Shown here: one piece after another, positions 12,661 to 24,907 of the stretch
Layout: the number at the start of each line of letters is the position of its first letter
How positions within the stretch are numbered: the stretch's first letter is position 1
DNA from: Viscum album
Lineage: Eukaryota > Streptophyta > Magnoliopsida > Santalales > Viscaceae
DNA length: 64,000 nt
Direction: 5' to 3'
Assembly (NCBI GenBank): GCA_963277665.1
Contig: OY728165.1
Location: 1,151,494,050-1,151,558,049 of the forward strand
The notes under the pieces: model-generated
What the model saw: only the letters and a program-made list of their open reading frames with translations
Database searches by the model: none
Told to the model about the DNA's origin: nothing
Program-made: the position numbers and the translations under genes

Positions 12661-14500
12661 GTAGGAAATTACCCCTCAACTTGATTTTTTCTAGTCCTAA
12701 GAAAAACATATCTCCAAATTATGAAATTCAAATTCCCTTTTCCAAAAACATTTAATACACAATGATCACAAAAACCATTATACCAAAAAATAATGAAACC
12801 CATCAAAATATTTTAATACCAGATAGTTTCTTAAGAATATCCATATCCCAAGCTCATTCCTTTGTTCAAATTAATTTCCATATTTCATTCAATAGCAATT
12901 AAGCTTGGAGATGTGTTGTGCATCACAATAGTTATGTGGTTCATCTTTATTCATGTGGGAAATGATAAATGTTCTAGGTAGAATAACATTCCAATATTAA
13001 GATGACTATTCAATTATTTTATTTTAAATATTTTATTTCAATTTTTTCATTGGCAATTGAAATTTTACTCAATAGAGTCAACCCATGTAGTGAGACATTG
13101 CTTATGACTCCCAAGATCAAAGACCTTTGAGAACCATGTGAAAACCATATACTCGAGCATCAACTCATGTTAACTCTATCAAAAAATGTAAAATTATAAA
13201 AAATAAAAATACAATTACTCACTCTGGGCTAGAAAACTATGGAGTCATAATCCCGAAGTTCCAAAAGCCATACATTATGTCATTTCATTTCTATACACAC
13301 AAATTTATTTATTTTTGTATGTTTTTATTGAATTATCATATTAAATATAAAATTATCCACAAACCTATGCTGTTCATTTGGTTCAACCCATTTATCCAAT
13401 ATTATACCCCACAATCCAAAGGACATTCATTGTGAGTTTTTTTATTTGAATGAAAATGTAAATGATGAAATATCACATTATACGACCACACATTCCAAAA
13501 TCTATGCTCATGAAATTAGACATGGATTAAAATAAGAATCCATGAAAGTTAAATTTATTTATATTCAATTTCAAATTCTGAAATATGAATTATCATGTTC
13601 AAGGTTAATGAAAATTTTCATTCCATACCTTTTTTTCACAAAAATATAATTTTTTTCATTATTTTTACCCCCACCCCCAACATTTAAAAACATTGTCCCC
13701 AATGTTCAATGAAAAGAAAACATATAAGGGGGTATAGGAGAGGAGTTCAAATAGGACATTGAAAATGAGAATCATGGAACGGAGTCACCTCTTGGTCGAA
13801 TTTGACATTCATGGCACATCAATTCAATCATTTGATTTCCATGTTACTTATAGAGTTCCACAGTTGAACAAAGAAAAAAACAAAAAAACCAATATAATAA
13901 TAATAATAATAAGTAAAATTTAATTATATATTCACAATTTAGTTATGAAGGAAGTACTGTTTTTCATAGTTCAGCAGAAACCATGTGGCCATGTCTCCCT
14001 TCAGTCCCTGGATCGAGTCATCACAGGTCATTGGTTGTGAAAGGGTTTTCCACATGTCATATCAAATTTCATTGCAATTTTTTTAATTATTATTATTTTT
14101 TTCTCTATTTTCCATTAAATCTATGAACAAATAAAAATAAAACTAAACAAATAGATGATACACTGTCTTCTTTTTTAAATTTATGGGTACGATATTTCTC
14201 AAGGATAAAACCAGGGGACACTGATGAATATGGTGTTATCCTTTCATAACCATCCAAACTCATAATATAAGAATGGGTCAACATTATAAGGAACTATTAT
14301 ATTCAATGTTTATTGATTATGTATTTTTTTAATATCAAAATTATTAATTAATCCATTTTAAAAAATATAGATAATTAACAAATATTAGAAACAAGAAAAC
14401 CATGTGTTTCATCCTGTGTATTTCTTTTATTTAATGTCACTTACTCAAATTAAAACCTAAATTGTCTAATTTCTTTCCACATCTAACATTGGTTCACACA
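12661..14500 (-). other. Element A, region between pol and 3' LTR
   Basis: No env-like frame is recognisable. At 13667-13686 the + strand is C-rich, giving ggggtggggg on the element's sense strand, followed at 13691 by 'cattgtcccc' (sense ggggacaatg). Element C has the same pair at 33998-34031 ('aggacaatg' then 'gtgtgggggaggg'), which marks the region just after pol in Athila-type elements. A pyrimidine-rich 'aattacccctcaact' just right of the LTR (12667-12681) may be a decayed polypurine tract of the - strand. Confidence 0.5.
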
Positions 14501-14529
14501 TGTATTCATCGACTTTGTTATTTAGTACT

Positions 14530-15560
14530 GCTTCAATTAATATTTTTGACTCAATGACCATTAACATTAACAGTTTGACCATTAATGGGATCTTTAAGTT
14601 CTATAGAACCATGGGGGTACACCATATGCACTACGTATAGACCTGACCATCTGGATCCCAAATTTTATTAGATTAAATTATTTTTAGAACTATTCAAAAT
14701 TGTAGGTTTACCCGGTAAAATGTTTTTTTAAGTTTTCAAGATTGGTATGCTTGTACTTTAGCTTTATTTACCCATGATTTTTCATAAGCCTCCATCCTTA
14801 GTACCTCCTGTTCATTGAGATCTAATTTTCTTTTTGTTTCTTCCAGCGAGAGGTCATAATTCATTTTTGTAATTACCTAAAAATATTTATGTTAAATACC
14901 TATTATAAAATGATATTCCTTAACATAAACTAACCGTAACATGTACATTCCAAAATTGGTTATAAATGTGGATTGATAGGCCAAAATTGAATCTTAGAGT
15001 TTTCTCGACCAATATTTCCAATATTAATAGACAATTTTCTTGAGAATTTGGTTGATTTCTCAGTTTACTAACTCACCTTGAACATTGGTCTATGTTTGGT
15101 ATGGGGTGAACACTTTGTGTGAAATTACAATATTTTCCATGAGTGTTGAGAATGAATGAGAACAAAAATGAGTTTTATAATCACTAATGATATCCCTTGG
15201 AATTCCAAATCTAGAGTGGATGTCTTCCTTGAGAAATATAATCATATTTTGAGGATAATTGAATTTTGAAGGAATTGAATCAACCCATTTTGATACATAA
15301 TAAATAGAATAAACAATGTACATATATCCCCTAGAGTATGAGAAGGTACCCATGAAATTGATTCCCTAGTAGTGAAAGATTTCAATCACTAAGATTGAAG
15401 TGAGTTACCTTTGATTCCCTTTTTATGATGGACCCTACAACTTGACACCTAGGAAAACATTGAAAAAATATGTTGGAGTACCTTGAGAGGGTGGGATAAA
15501 ATTTACCACACTGATGAGCCTCAGAAGAAGCATTCTTATAGGAAAACTGTCCCCCACACA
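14530..15560 (-). pseudogene. Element A, integrase remnant
   Basis: Integrase would join the element's cDNA to host DNA. The core survives as an 87-codon open stretch at 15090-15353. It has the 'YVSKWVDSIP' block after the first catalytic Asp region, then 'FGIPRDIISDYKTHFC', which holds the second catalytic Asp, and ends in 'TPYQT', equivalent to the family's TPYHPQT. Upstream (15435-15560) lies a frame-broken zinc-binding domain: an H..SE.H type start, then 'FYPTLSRYS' and 'CFPRCQVVGSI', matching the Athila FYWPTLFKDA and CDRCQ..GNIS blocks with a deletion between them. At about 14540-14650 the integrase C-terminal part is visible as 'VYPHGSIELKDP' and 'VNVNGH', matching element C's '[12 protein letters not shown]' and 'FTVNGKRLK'. 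Stops and frameshifts separate the pieces, so it is dead. The Athila assignment is secure from these blocks; the exact ends are not. Confidence 0.8.
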
Positions 15561-15699
15561 CCCCACTATGATAGAATTTAAGTATGGACTATTGTTAAGA
15601 ATTTGGGACACATGTCCTAATGATGTGTTCTGGGAAAGACTTATTGAGGTATGAATCATCAAATAAATAGTGTATTATATCATAAATGAATTTTCATTC

Positions 15700-16990
15700 A
15701 ATATTGAGTCCCTCTGAATTTTAGAATGACTCCTGTAACTAAGATGTTTGCTATGTCATCATACAAAGGGCAGGGACTCACAAATTATAGGTTTTAATCA
15801 CGGAATTAATTAAATAGATAAAGCTGAAATAATTTGTCATTAAATTATATCCTAGAGATATGGTTAGCTATAAAATTTTAAACAACCTTTTATATCGTTG
15901 ATTGTGAGGTTAAATTTTTGCTAGAGAAGGACCCACCTAATCATTCTAGCCTTAGCATCTTGTTTCTGTAAGAGGTATTTCATTGCATAATGTTCAGTGA
16001 ACCCAATGGTAGGGGATCCTAAAAGGTAGGGCATAAACATTTATAAGGAAAACACAATATAAAGGGGATGGTCCATTGAACTAAGTTTTCTAATGAATTA
16101 ACCATATAAACTAGCATGTCCAAAGAAAGACCTCACCTCCTTGATAGTTTTGGGTGATTGAAGGGGATGAATGATTTCAACCATGGCTTTATCGACTTCC
16201 ATCCCCTACCTATAATTAGATGGCCAAGGAATAGTCCCACTATAACCATAAAATTCTATTTTTCACAATTTAAGATAGGATTCGTTTCTTCACATCTTGA
16301 AAAAACTCTCTTCACGTTCCTCATACATTCATCACCATGCACAAAAATTTCATCCATGAATACCTATACAAAATCCATTACCATGTCTGATAAAATTCCA
16401 ATCATTAACCACATGAATGTATTAGAATTATTGTATAATCGGAAGGGAATGTGTCTGAGGGAAAAGGTTTTGAATGTATAGGTGAATGTAATCTTCCCTA
16501 GATCTTCTAGGGAGACATCAATATAATTGTACACTTAGTACTAATCTTTGATACTGTAAAAGGAATGACCTTCTACTCTCTCCAAGGGCATGATCAATGA
16601 ATATTAATGGGAAATGGTCATTATTGGAAAATGGTTTTAACTTTCTATAGTTGAAGAAGACACTCTATCCACTACTCATCCTAAACTAATGAATATCTCC
16701 ATCCTTATGTGTTATCACTCCGATTCAATCCAAATTTGAAACCACTTGGAATATCCTGACCCACTCACTCTTAGATATGGAATAGATGATACATTCTTTT
16801 ATATTTTCAAGTTTTCTATTCTCACTAATTTTGTGAGATTTGTATCGAGTCGTCAATGTGGCTGAGTGCATGGCCTTTGAATTATATTCAAGAACAATCC
16901 TATGAGTCCCAATAAGTGGGATAATTCTCGTAATATCAGATAGGGTCCATCCAATTTAATTTTTATGTCTCCTAAGAACATCTAGAAGCA
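15700..16990 (-). pseudogene. Element A, reverse transcriptase / RNase H remnant
   Basis: Reverse transcriptase would copy the element RNA into DNA. The - strand translation, with frame changes, gives in order 'WVRIFQVV' (family WVSPVQVVPKK), 'NYRKLK' (DYRKLN), 'NNDHFPLIFIDHALGE' (RKDHFPLPFIDQMLER), and further on 'VFMDEIFVHGDECM', the active-site FMDD box with its last Asp replaced by Glu. 'RCEETNPILNCEK' and 'GLFLGHLI' follow. These are the conserved steps of Athila RT in the correct order and spacing between about 16850 and 16150. RNase H should follow at 15700-16100, but I could not read a clear motif there. Many stops and shifts interrupt it. A 107-codon frame on the + strand at 16158-16481 is only the antisense of this RT. 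Confidence 0.72.
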
Positions 16991-17549
16991 TAATCTCTTG
17001 AACAGTTTAATGAGAATAATGAATGAAAATAGGATGTGTTCAATTTTCTAATAAGAAGTAGTATATAAGTGAATTAGGAAGTTCTTTTAATTCATCATTT
17101 TGTTAGTTCAAAATATTTTTAGAACATCAGAACATTGGCTCAAGATCAATTTCTTTTTTTTTAGATAGGATTGATTCAACATGTGTATAAGTTTCATATA
17201 CTAGATTGGTTTGGATAGTGTTAGGGAAGGGAGTTGGAGTTGTCTCCATGAAAGTGGTTTGTAGAAAGATTTCAGTGATTTTTGGTCTTAATATTTAATC
17301 ATAGGAGAAACATGAATGTGATTTTTTATAAGGAGATAAACTTCCATCATGTGAACAATGGAAATTAATCTCATACTGACTTAAACATTCCTCAAATATT
17401 CCTTGATGTTCTATGGATTCATTATTAATTCTTCTTATCATTTTTACATCATGAATATTCTCAAGATCCACTAGTAGTGATCATTCATTATAGATGATCA
17501 ATTATAAATTCATATTTCAAATGGTGATGTTCATCTTCCTATTTGAAAC

Positions 17550-17810
17550 TCAGATAACAAATTTGTTTGTTGAATGTAAGCAATGACCAAGGATGATTGG
17601 GGTTTTTTGTTTCTTCATAATTTTTGGATTGTATTTAAGGAAAATAATGTAATCATGGTATATAATGTTATCTAATTTTACCATAACATCCTTTAAAATA
17701 ACATTTGGAACCCTAAATACTATGATCAGCATGTTGAACTGTGATAGATGTGGGTTGGATCTCTTCTTGGCCAAACTGGCAGTACACACCATAGAGAATG
17801 AGATTGACAT
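17550..17810 (-). pseudogene. Element A, aspartic protease remnant
   Basis: The retroviral-type protease would cut the Gag-Pol polyprotein. An 86-codon open stretch carries 'VILKDVMVKLDNIIYHDYII', which matches the Athila 'G(I/V)(I/L)EDVLVKVD.FIFP.DF' block, followed by 'TPIILGHCL', which matches 'VPIILGRPFL' (the flap-to-C-terminal region of the protease). The catalytic 'DLGAS' motif upstream of this piece is not intact. It sits between the gag remnant (higher coordinates) and the RT remnant (lower coordinates), as expected on the - strand. Confidence 0.72.
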
Positions 17811-18489
17811 TGGTACCTAGGTCCCACAATTATTTGAAACCCTTTTTCTCTCTATTTTCAACATTGATTTGAGGGAATCATGGGTCTTCCATCATTGATG
17901 GAAGGGTTACTTGGATTGATGTTCTTACATTTGATTCCATAAGTACTTTGTTCTGATGTGAGAATTTCATTTTAAATGTATAGAGGTCCTTAAGTTATTT
18001 TGAGTAGGAAATAATGTTTTTAATGACAATGGGGAGTGTACTGTTCATCTTGGCTTACGAGAATATTTCCCTCAATGTTTCATTCCATTTATTCTTGGTT
18101 TTCCTGCTCATGCACTGAGGAAATAGTCCAGGTTGTTGGATTCATTGTTGAAGATTTTTTTACTTCAACATTGTGAACTATTTTTTCAGTTTGATCATGT
18201 GGTTCATTTTAATTTTCATTAGATTTTTAATCCTTATATGGTTTCAAAATTATTTTTTAAAGTTCTCATTTTGTTTCATACTTCTTAAAGTTTTCACATC
18301 ATTCTATTTTTTCATGAGTTATTTAAATGAAACCTGACTCTCCCCTTGATTTGTGTTGTGGAATGGATTGTATAGGCATGGATTCCTTTTCAGTTTTGAT
18401 GGTTTGAAGTTTTTATTAAGGTAAGAGACTTAAAATTTCATTTAATCCATTTTTTACACAACATTTCAAGGATTAGGAGAGGGGTAGAA
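17811..18489 (-). other. Element A, gag-protease linker, unreadable
   Basis: This lies between the P/N/Q-rich gag end and the protease remnant. No domain is readable. In element C the equivalent stretch is a poorly conserved linker, so little is expected here. Confidence 0.4.
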
Positions 18490-19062
18490 TGAGAGGGGTC
18501 TTGTGTTTGTTGGTTTGTCCATGGAGGATAAATTAGTTCTTGGATGGTTTGATTGATGGTTTGTTGGTATTTGACATGACGATGTTGGTTTTTGATTGGT
18601 TTTGGTGGGAATTGGATATCGTTTTGGAAATTTTTTGTAGTGTAGGGGTTTGGTCCTTTTGGTTGGATAAGATGTTGGTGATCATTCTAGAGGAAGACTT
18701 GATGGTCCTTATACCATGGGATGAATGTGTTTTGGCAATGGGGATGTTGGAAGATTATCACATTAACTTCAGTAGGTAGTCCTCCTAGAAGTACATCCTT
18801 GATGGATGAAATGGCTGGTCAGTTTTCTATTCTTTTGATCATATTTGTCAGAAATTGGGAAAATAGGGTATACAGTTTGGACTTCATTGTTTTTAATAAC
18901 GTATGTATCTTCAACCTTCCTAGTGAGTGCGGCAAGTTTATACCTAAGGAATTTATCTTATCTATGTCTATGAATTTCAATATTTCTTTGTGGAATTTTA
19001 GAATATGGTGATGTGCTACATATTTGGTTTTGTTCGGCCAAGAAATTCTACATAATCATATG
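18490..19062 (-). pseudogene. Element A, gag C-terminal part (left of insertion B)
   Basis: On the - strand the stretch 18720-18490 translates to a Pro/Asn/Gln-rich sequence, typical of the Athila Gag C-terminus after the capsid. On the + strand it shows as repeated ttggttttggtggg-like runs. Nearer the insertion, about 18910-18880 reads 'KLAALTRKVED', matching the 'KLA.L.RKVEALE' block that follows the capsid domain in Athila Gag. The last codons before 19062 continue the reading frame of the gag part right of 39998 if one copy of the 5-bp target duplication is ignored. Stops and frame changes are frequent. Confidence 0.68.
19058..19062. other. Target site duplication of element B, left copy
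   Basis: 'atatg' here versus 'ataag' at 39999-40003, 4 of 5 identical. Five bases is the normal duplication length for Ty3/gypsy integrases. The A-gag reading frame continues across the two flanks, which supports this being the true target. Confidence 0.7.
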
Positions 19063-19577
19063 TGTAACGCCCCAACCCCAGTTACCCAGATTCAGTGCAT
19101 TATTACGTAACATTTGCATGATCAAAAAAGATCAATCCTCGAAAGACTGATTAGTTTAGTAGTCTTTGAAACACTAGATACATTCATAAGTCTTAAATTA
19201 CATCATAATGTGAAAAATCACAATAACATAGTCTCTATAGTCCACACTCCTATCCCCTTCAGACTATCCCTATAGGTCAGTCATAAAATATTTGTTCACA
19301 TCCTGGGAAAATAAACCATAGGAAGGGGTGAGCTCAAATTCTCAGTAAGGATAACAATACAGTGGAAACTTTCATAAATAAGAATAAACATTTAAGGAAA
19401 TGTATAAATAAAAAAAGCTGTTTAAACTTAAACTTCAGCATAATATGGAAAAAATAATGTGAAATAATTCCATTTACTTATTCACATGGATATTCTACTA
19501 GTCAAATAATAACATGAAATATCAATAACCACTTTTATAATGATGGAATGCATGATTCCGGACTATCATAACCACAT

Positions 19578-19636
19578 AGCCAAGGCCTCATGCCAAGACT
19601 AAAAATATGATTTTGCCAAGGCCTCATGCCAAGACA
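19578..19636 (-). repeat. 36-bp spaced tandem duplication in LTR B
   Basis: 'gccaaggcctcatgccaaga' occurs at 19579 and again at 19615. The right LTR has decayed versions near 25922 and 25959, so the duplication predates insertion. Confidence 0.7.
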
Positions 19637-20668
19637 GTAGTTTGTCTCATGCGACCTCTCGATTCATCGAGGAGCTATAGGGGGCTCCACCCTTCACTTA
19701 TTATGTCCAATTCATTCCTTATATGAAAAGGTTTAAACATATCTAAAACTATAACATAATCATATCACATAAAACATGCATATAAGAAACATAACATTTC
19801 CACATTTCTATCACAAGATATCAATACAACACAATGATATAATAAAAACATTCTCAAAACCATTTTCTATACCAAAATAAACGAAAAGTAAAATATGTTA
19901 TTTATTTTTTCATTTTAAAAAAGTTATGGCTTGTAGAGGAAGATGAAACTAAAATAATGGTCACAGCGGCGGTGAAGTCATTGTTGCCGCATAAGTATGA
20001 GAAAAAACATTTCCTTTTTTCCATTAGTAAAACGCATCATATAAAAAATATTCCTTTTGAATAAAAATAAAAGTCAAAGGGGTTTATACACCGTATAAAA
20101 TAATGTTGTGTATAAAACAATATATGCCTCAATGAAAACAGATTGAGACGAAGTCCCTTAAAAAGATCATTTTTGACTAAAATAGATCTATTATGTGTAT
20201 TCACGATAAGTAAACATAAATAAATTACAAATACAAGATAGGACATAATAATATCATGAAACAATTTGAAAGTAGGAGATTAACCCAAAGAACGTAAATT
20301 GGGATAAGAAGTTCCCTTACCTCGTGTCCAACTTGACTCGATCATTCTTTAACCTCATGAATAATACACTAGAGTTAATTTCTAATTTCATAAGATCATT
20401 TTTCAAGTTAATTAATTCTTTTATGTCACTTATTACCATGTTATGAACATTATGTAATTATTAAAGTTAATAACAGTAATTTTGTCGATCTTTGGTAATT
20501 GAGTCAAAAATAAACTTCTTATAATTACAAGTTGTTCATGTGGTAAAATATAAAAAATATAACCAGAATTATATTCATTATGTAGAAATCATATATATAA
20601 TATATATCCGGTTTATAAAATCATTTATTATATTACATAACATTTAGAGGTATGAAATGAAATGCACC

Positions 20669-21090
20669 GTTCATGGAGACTGTAAGCCATACGTACGCAT
20701 GAACACTACTTTCATTTCTACTTCGTATTTAATGGAATTAAAAATAAATGAGATATATATATATATATTATAATTATAGTATAATATATATGTTATATAG
20801 GTCACATAATTTCATTAATTTCATTCTTTATACATTCCATTATTGCATGAACGATTCACATCACTTGAGGGGGCAGTAGTCCACACTTCCTCAAATGAAA
20901 TTATCACATTTTCACAACATGAAAAGCATAAAGATATGTTTTAAATGTAAAATAAAAAATCATAGAGAGTAAATAAATATAATATACATCATAAATAAAT
21001 ATAATGTCACATTAATGGCCGTCATGAGGGGTTGTAGGAGAAGATAGAACAATCATCGTTTCGTGAGGCTGTAATTCACCATCCACAAAA
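20669..21090 (-). repeat. Three hairpin-type cores about 195 bp apart in LTR B
   Basis: The cores are 'ggagactgtaagccatacgt' (20675), 'gggggcagtagtccacactt' (20869) and 'gaggctgtaattcaccatcc' (21065). The first sits between 7-bp arms gttcatg (20669-20675) and catgaac (20698-20704), the second between ttgagg (20865-20870) and cctcaa (20889-20894). All three recur in the right LTR at about 37868, 38062 and 38265. Confidence 0.55.
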
Positions 21091-21434
21091 ACAGTATGTT
21101 CCTTAACCATTAGACAGAGGTGTGTGGAAGTGTAGATCGAATCCTTATCATAAGAACATAATAGTATCTTTAATGTACTGGTTTTGTTACATTAGAATGG
21201 AATAAAATGAGTTTAAGGGGTTGGTGAAGAAAAATAAAACAAAAGAACATAAGAGAAGACATTACCTTAAAATCGGGTAACTCTTTTTGACTTGAGCCAA
21301 AGGATTCTTTGGGAAGACTTCTGCCCAATGTGAGGCTTCTAAGAGTAAGAGAGTGAAGTTGAAAGAGTGTTTGGGTAGTGATTGTCCGATCCAAATGGCT
21401 TGGAAGGTGTGAATAAGGTGGTATTGGTGGGGGC

Positions 21435-21442
21435 CTTTTATA
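21435..21442 (-). promoter_or_regulatory. TATA-like box in LTR B
   Basis: TATAAAAG on the - strand within a C-rich context (cctcttataaaaggccccc). The same sequence is kept in the right LTR at 38634-38641. It is a plausible core promoter for the element's transcript; no start site can be read directly. Confidence 0.6.
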
Positions 21443-22800
21443 AGAGGAGAGGAGGGGTACTCTTGGAAAGTCATGAAATGTTACATTATTATGAAGTGTT
21501 TTTCAGATTTCAAAGGCTTCAAAATTATATTTTTCAAGTATAAGGTGATAAGGGTTTGAAATATACTCATCCAATAGGATTTGTACAAGTGCATGTCTTA
21601 GATTTTACCTTATCTTTCCATTTTATTTAAATCATTCATTAATGAGGTAATCACTGCAACATCATTGTGTGATAAATAAATATATTTATTTAATGCCCAA
21701 AAATTATAAAAAATTAAAAAGATGTAGGAAATATTTTTAGATTTAAAATGAATATTTATAGTCGAAAATATGACTTCTATATCCCCTTATAAAAATTGTT
21801 TTAGTAAAAGAACACATGTTTGTGACAATTTTATTTTTACTTTAAATAAAAAGTTATTAATGTCATTTTCTTACCCAAGTGGCTTCATGGGATCCCCAAG
21901 TTGACTCATGGATTGTCTTCGTCATCCATGACTCATCAAATAAGGGTAGGACATGTTTAAAGGTAATTTCATATTATTAAAACAATATATTTACCTTAAA
22001 ATACACTAATTACCTTTAATCGTGATTAATAGAACTTAAAAGTTACTATTCATAAAAAATTATTTTAATCCCATTGAACCACATTTTACTTCCTAATGAC
22101 AATGATGTATGTCAGATTTTGGAAATTCAAATAACAGAGGTGGTAAAGTTTCATTTAAACGAAAATTTAGTTTTTTTAACTACCACTTAGTGGTTTCACT
22201 ATTCATCAAAAATTGATGTTTTTCAGAAAAATATAAAAAATTAACCCTAAGCTTTATTTGATATTACTAATTCAAAAATGATGAGTATTTTAAAAAATTC
22301 AAATCATATAATTTGAATTAATTAATTTAATAATTAATTTCCACGGTCACAACAAATAGCGTGTTTTAAGAAATAATATATATCAAAAGATTGACACTCG
22401 TTTATGTCAAATTTCAAAGTGAAATTAATTATAATGACCACCATTGGATAAAATGGTAAAAATCTATTATAATTATACTTTAAAACCACTTAACAGTATA
22501 ATTTATCACTATAAATGATTTTCATTAAAAAATCTTTTTATGTATTTTTATTCTATACATAGAAAATTGAAAGTTCTCAGAAAATTACAAAAAATTCAAC
22601 TTAGGATAACTTCAATATTCAGAATCCAAAAATGAAGACCATTTTGAAATATAAAATTTATTTAATTTCAAAAAGTGGGTATTACTATTCACAACGGCTA
22701 CATTTATTGTTCTCGGTGTGTTAGAACTCGAGGTGGCATACAACACACGCTGCTCTATTATTAAAAGAGAAGCGTACCATGGATGCTTGGGGTGTTACAT

Positions 22801-22813
22801 TCTCCCGTCCTTC
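22801..22813 (-). other. Polypurine tract of element B
   Basis: On the - strand gaaggacgggaga lies directly before the 3' LTR start TGTAACACCCC, the place where plus-strand DNA synthesis is primed. Confidence 0.75.
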
Positions 22814-23374
22814 AATAAATTGCATTCTCACAATTTGAATTTTTTTTAAAATAAAAGGAAGAAAATAGGAAATACCTTTGTGGAAAACCCACATCGGAAA
22901 TAGGGTTAATAAAAATATAACATTAAAAGAATGAAAGAGAAGTATACAGGTCACCTGAGATAGTCCATACAAAGATTATATGAAATCATGGTTATGGAGG
23001 AGAAACAAACCATCAATGTCTGATGGAGAGTTGTAGAAAACAGGATTAAGAGAATGTTAACTACAAGAAAATCACAAACTTGTGATTGGTTAAGCGAAAA
23101 TTGATTCACCAGAAAGAAAAGTTAACCCAAAACGTTTTTGTTTTAAGTTACCTTTCATACAATTGAGGAATTTATTTAGGAGATTTACGAAGAACGTAAG
23201 GAGATATACATACCTGTCATGTAGAATTTCATTCATTAATAAATGTTTACCACAAACCCATCTTTCACTCAAAAAGATAATAGAACTCAAAAATATTATA
23301 TTTACCCTAATCATACAAGGTTCAAAATATTAAAAAATACCATTTAGATTAGGATAACTGTTTTGTAATAACCA
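22814..23374 (-). other. Element B, non-coding internal part
   Basis: This is where pol would end in a full-length element. A 74-codon and an 83-codon frame are open here, but neither shows an integrase or chromodomain motif. I see no function. Confidence 0.5.
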
Positions 23375-23495
23375 GGGACTTCCTGTAGGCTAGTGGTAGG
23401 TAATAAAGGCCCATCACACTATGGTTGTGGGTTCGATTACTGCAGCTTCTCCCGACACGACGGGTAATCCCCCGACCTGTAGGTTATACTTTTCC
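23375..23495 (+). mobile_element. tRNA-derived SINE-like sequence
   Basis: An A-box-like taggctagtgg (23386-23396) and a B-box ggttcgattac (23430-23440, one or two changes from GGTTCGANTCC) lie 44 bases apart, in a short GC-richer island. This is the internal Pol III promoter layout of tRNA-derived SINEs. No acceptor stem pairs around it, so it is not a tRNA gene. No clear target duplication was found, so the ends are approximate. Confidence 0.5.
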
Positions 23496-23897
23496 TAAAA
23501 CTATAATATTATAATATTCCAAAAATAATCTTCAGAAATGTTTTAACCTTAAAAAATACTATCCAAAGTTCAACTTAATCCATTCCAACCTTTATAATTA
23601 TCCAAAATACCTCTATCCAGACTTTCTCTAAAAGGTCTCTAAATTCCAAAATCAATTGTAACATCAGATTCCCCAAATCAAGTAATCATTCTATTATTAC
23701 CACATACCAAAAATATTATTACCTTCGTCATATTAAAACCTTAATGAAAACAACAAGTACTGTAGTACAATCCATATATATATCACATTATTGTTATAAC
23801 CAGAATATAATCATTGTGTCCAAAATCACTAGTACATTAATTATTCCACTTCAATTGTAGTAACAACATAATATTGGCCTTGATCCCTTATCCTTCT
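23496..23897 (-). other. Element B, internal stretch after gag
   Basis: No coding motif. In a normal Tekay-type element the protease would start just after the Gag zinc knuckles, but its GATHSF-like catalytic block is absent here. Confidence 0.45.
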
Positions 23898-24907
23898 CTA
23901 AGGTATGTTTCCTTGATGCTTAGGACATTCATTTGCATAATTTCCCATTTCCCTACAATTGTAGCATTCAACATTGATAGCCTCTTTCTTTCCCTTGGAA
24001 TCACGAGCCTGGTGACCTTTTTCTCCACATTTATAAAAAACTCCCATTCCTTTCAGGAAAGTACCGAGTTGATTCTTCCAACAATTATCACATAATGGAA
24101 AATCTGTCTTTCCCTTTTTCCCTTTATCTGTCTCTTGTTCTACCATTCTCTTCTTCTCTTGCTTTACTTAATTGTCAAAAGATTTAGAGAATTCCGTTTC
24201 AATCTTGATAGCACAGGAGACAATATCTTCGTATGATGAGAAGGATTGTGATACTAAAGGTCGAAGGAGAAATGGTTTTAACCCATCAAATAAACGATCA
24301 ATCTTAATTCTAGGGTTATTTTATAATCTGCAGCATGCCTCTCTAAACTTGTAAAGTTAGCCTCATACTTTGCGACATTCTTATCCTCCTTCTACCTCAG
24401 ACTCAGAAATTGCCTTTCTATATCTGATCGATGGTCATGTGGAAAGTATTTTTCTAAGAAAATTTCCTTAAACTCTCTCCATTCCATACTTGATACTTAT
24501 TCATCTTCCTTTGTATTTTGAATCAATTACCACCATTGATCAGCATCTCCAATGAGGTGGTAAATTTCCATGATAACTTTTTCCCTTTCATTACTCCCCA
24601 AGGCATGGAATATTTTCTCTAGGGAACTTATCCATTTCTTAGCAACTAATGGATTTTTACTCCCATTGAATGTTGGTGGTTGCGGCCACATGAAGCAATC
24701 TAAAATTGATCCTCTACGCTGCGAATCAGGGTGCTCCATAAAAGTAATGTTATTATTCATAACCTGAGTGAGTTGTCCCAGTATAATGATAAGCTGATCA
24801 GAACTAGTTGTATCACCAGCTCCATTATAATTTTCTTGAGAAGGAGGGGAATCCCTACATGGAGTGAATGCATTGATATAGTTTCCATTCCTTCCACTAT
24901 GTGCCAT
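23898..24907 (-). pseudogene. Element B, gag (capsid and zinc knuckles), broken
   Basis: Gag would form the virus-like particle and bind the element RNA. The start is an ATG at 24907. The first 126 codons are open and hold 'PPTFNGSKNPL' and then 'EKIFHALG', 'KVIMEIYHL' and 'DADQWW', the classic Ty3/gypsy capsid block. Directly after WW a stop (24529-24527) replaces the usual Glu. The same frame continues with 'EFKEIFLEKYFP' and 'KYEANFTSLERHA', interrupted by more stops. After a frameshift, 23898-24146 carries a 'CDNCWKNQLGTFL' segment with 'YKCGEKGHQARDS', then a CCHC knuckle 'CYNCREMGNYANEC' in which the expected His is Asn. The two-part knuckle arrangement is typical of Tekay/Del Gag. It is not functional as it stands. 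Confidence 0.85.

Larger units (their letters stand above)
19063..22799 (-). repeat. Element B, 3' LTR
   Basis: A complete 3737-bp LTR with TG...CA ends (tgtaacgcccc...ggggtgttaca). It matches 25404-26332 joined to 37177-39998 throughout. Inside it are a 36-bp spaced duplication (19578-19636), three hairpin-type cores about 195 bp apart (20669-21090) and a TATA-like box on the - strand (21435-21442). The TATA position puts U3 at about 1.36 kb, with the hairpin cores downstream of it in the R/U5 transcript. Confidence 0.9.

Noticed and set aside
13892..13912. ATA microsatellite as a feature of interest
   Set aside because: Simple repeats of this kind occur throughout the AT-rich DNA and carry no further information.
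16158..16481. 107-codon open frame on the + strand
   Set aside because: It is the antisense of element A's reverse transcriptase, whose motifs read clearly on the other strand.
23386..23440. tRNA gene
   Set aside because: A- and B-boxes are present, but no acceptor or anticodon stem pairs. SINE-like is the better call.
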